Assembly: GCA_013396635.1 (NCBI GenBank)
Contig: WBMW01003911.1
Location: forward strand, 711,291-775,290
DNA: 64,000 nt
From: Penelope pileata
Lineage: Eukaryota; Chordata; Aves; Galliformes; Cracidae
Reading direction: 5' to 3'
The first letter of the stretch is position 1. Every line of letters starts with the position of its first letter. Under the pieces are notes generated by a model. It was given only the letters and a program-made list of their open reading frames with translations. It made no database searches and had not been told where the DNA came from. The position numbers and the translations under genes are program-made. Positions 61,771 to 64,000 of this stretch are shown piece by piece.

Positions 61771-62385
61771 CTCTCTCTGTGCCAATCAACTGAACTTGTA
61801 CTGATATCTTCCATGATGCAAAGCATGACTAGTAATTAAAAACAAATTCAAACAAGAACTACAAATTATAAACTTTGAAAGAGAAGAAAATGTAGAGCGT
61901 GGCAGACAATTTCAATAACGTTTAATACCAAGTACAGAGATACCCATACCCAGCACCAACCCTTCCGATATGACCAATGAAGCAGAATACAGGGTGTGTA
62001 GGCACACAACAACATTACTAAGCTGGTATGTTGTAGCAAAAGTTTCTAAATGGTAATATTCACAAGTTTGGAATTAATTTAAGGATGAGATGACAGAACT
62101 GCTAACAAATACATCAGGCAAGACTGGAAAGTATGAATTAATTTAATGCTTGAATGTTTCAGCCCCCATTGCTCTCAGTGTAGTCTTTAGCAGCCCATTA
62201 CATTGCCCTGTGTTCCCAGAGGATGGTGCATCCTTGGCACAGTGCCCTCAGGAGAGGGTACTTCAAGGATCCAAACAGTCCACATGCGCTTAATTAGCTG
62301 AAATAACAAGGGACAGATTTCTGTAGTATGATTTTTATCTGTGTAATTCAGAAAACCCTGTATGAAGGAATACTAAAGCTACAAC

Positions 62386-62386
<1 letters not shown>

Positions 62387-62431
<45 letters not shown>

Positions 62432-62468
62432 AAAAAGAAAAAAGAAAAAAGAAAAAAAAAGAAAAGAG
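62387..62468 (+). repeat. Poly(A) run of 43 followed by GAAAAA units
   Basis: Forty-three A's then imperfect GA(5-9) units. It produces a false poly-lysine ORF. Length is probably unreliable in assembly. Confidence 0.9.
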
Positions 62469-62689
62469 GTTTTATTTGAACATGCCCAATCACAGAAAGA
62501 GCATACTTTCTTCTAGGTATTCAGGAAATTAAGTACTCAAACGTGAGAGGAATGGTTCTGCCACTAAATTGAACCTAGAAGACAGAATTCACAGTGAAGA
62601 AAAACACGGTTCATTTTCAGTACGCAGGAGTCTATATTGAGGTGACAATACCAATCTGTGCTAAGAGAGATGTTTCACATATTTATTAA

Positions 62690-62945
62690 AAGTCAGTGGA
62701 CAGAAAGGTTGAGAGAGGGGCAGGAGGTGATCTGACTGAGGTATATAAAGACAAAAGCCACTGAAAAGGTAAGGCAGATGCCTTTATCCTTTCTCAAAAG
62801 AGTAGCGACCACCTCTAAAATGAAAAGGAAAACAAACTTCAATATAAGAAAATACTTCAGTATTATTGAAGTGAATAGCTTAGTGAGATTCAATAGTGGG
62901 ATCAAGAGCTTGGATTAACAGCAATACCACCCTAAGTTAGGATAA
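62690..62945 (+). mobile_element. Ancient CR1-like LINE relic
   Basis: GAGAGAGGGGCAGGAGGTGATCTGACTGAGGTATATAAAG resembles the CR1 stretch 'agaggggatctgatcgaggtttataaa', followed by 'aatataagaaaatacttc...' and 'gaagtgaatagctta'. It is highly eroded, with stops in all frames. Confidence 0.55.
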
Positions 62946-63216
62946 AAGTTATAGAACGCAAGGCACCCATAAATGGCTTTCACTTGTAAAGAAACCTCCC
63001 TCTTGGTTAAAACTGTCCACTATAAATTTCATCCCTGGCATCTGTACTGGCTATTTCTGTATTGTTACAGACACTGGAGCAAGAGTAAGCTTGGTTTTCA
63101 TAGACTAACATGACAGAGAAATGTTTCTTTCAAATGGGTACAGCAAGTACAGAATTTCACAAATTAACTTGTCATTTTAACAAACCTTTGTCTCCCTTCA
63201 TCTTCCTGGCTCAATT

Positions 63217-63239
63217 AATAAATAAATAAATAAATAAAT
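63217..63239 (+). repeat. TAAA tetranucleotide microsatellite
   Basis: Five to six TAAA units. Confidence 0.85.
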
Positions 63240-64000
63240 TTGTGTTTTATATACAAAATAAGCCTTAGAAATTAACACACAATGCTGTGAACTATCAGGA
63301 TGCAGGAGGTAACCGGGGATTTCACTGTCAAGTTCCAAGGAGATCAGCTGTTAAATGGCAAGCTCTGTATCTTCACTTGGAGATAGCTCTATTTTCGTGC
63401 CAAAGATATATACACGTTTTAAAGCAGAGCTACATTTGACCTCTCACCATCTCTCCTATCTAGAACAAGCACTATCATTGCATCAGTTGCTCTTAAGCAA
63501 AGGAGATAGCCATCATGTGTGTTAATCTCAACTCCAATGACTTACAATGAAGATCTAAACAAAACACAGGTAACAGAAAACATCTAAACTTTTTACGAGC
63601 TGTTTCAAGTATCCTTTTCTAATGAAGCTATGAATGAGCATTCTTTCCAATGCATGAAAACAAAATACATTAAAATTTAGCAGAAAAAAATCTATTTTCT
63701 GTAAAAGAAATTTAACGCAATGCCTTTAAAAATACATATTCTGAAATAAATTGACTTTCTTAAAATAACCCAAACTAAAATGTTTCTGAAAAAAAGGCTT
63801 CCACTTTGCATGTAATGGGATATTTTGGAGAGAAAAAGTATCCATAACACACATTAAAAAATTGCTGATGGCTGTCTAACTGAACCTGAACTGTAGAGTG
63901 CACCTTCTGCTCCGGACAGCACTGAGATTTTGTCAAGAAAAGGCTAAGATCTCTGAGCACTCTAGCTGCCAAGTGCTCTCAAATTAAATCAGTTTGAAGC

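Larger units (their letters stand above)
56966..64000 (-). other. FAF1: 3' part of a FAF1 intron continuing beyond the window
   Basis: The next upstream FAF1 exon, which should encode the start of the UAS domain, was looked for on the minus strand and not found, so this intron exceeds 7 kb. It contains CR1 relics at 57690-58110, 61500-61770 and 62690-62945, a 30-base N gap and poly(A)/TAAA repeats. Confidence 0.8.

Noticed and set aside
62328..62516. Lysine-rich ORF
   Set aside because: It is an artefact of the 43-A homopolymer and GAAAAA units.
1..64000. tRNA, rRNA, CRISPR array, bacterial or phage genes
   Set aside because: No cloverleaf with A/B boxes, regularly spaced direct repeats or prokaryotic gene arrangement was seen by eye.

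Overview
This is a window of a bird nuclear genome, probably a galliform such as chicken, although the sequence alone does not fix the species. Two things point to a bird. There are several CR1 retrotransposon copies with the bird-type 3' end (repeats of ATTCTGTG). There is also a split vertebrate gene, FAF1, whose encoded protein is close to the mammalian one. There are no operons, phage, CRISPR arrays or bacterial genes.

The only protein-coding gene I can support is FAF1 (FAS-associated factor 1, a UBX-domain adaptor of the p97/VCP segregase), on the minus strand. The last seven coding exons are present, at 56811-56965, 46377-46513, 43777-43865, 33567-33647, 33063-33140, 27793-28008 and 14717-14800 (stop codon 14717-14719). 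They join in frame with GT-AG boundaries at every junction. Together they encode 279 residues, about residues 372-650 if the bird protein is 650 aa like the human one: most of the UAS (thioredoxin-like) domain, a charged helical linker and the whole UBX domain. The first half of the gene lies beyond the right edge.

Layout: 1-6150 is a CpG-island cluster with CCAAT boxes, a GC box, a CRE, pyrimidine tracts and several AT-rich islands full of TAAT homeodomain sites. The promoter motifs at the extreme left are oriented for leftward transcription. Known vertebrate synteny (DMRTA2 - FAF1 - CDKN2C) makes this the likely upstream region of DMRTA2, but no DM-domain coding sequence is in the window. 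6150-14716 is the intergenic spacer plus the FAF1 3' UTR. 14801-64000 is FAF1 introns and exons. Clearly recognisable, less eroded CR1 copies occur only right of 28.9 kb. The left 28 kb holds just one eroded CR1 relic, which suggests a transposon-poor regulatory landscape around DMRTA2 that reaches into the last FAF1 intron.

I found no undescribed gene system. The observations most worth checking are the regulatory candidates at the left edge, the transposon-poor zone, an inverted duplication of about 96 bp at 20.2/20.9 kb, and a composite CR1 at 28.9-30.5 kb.
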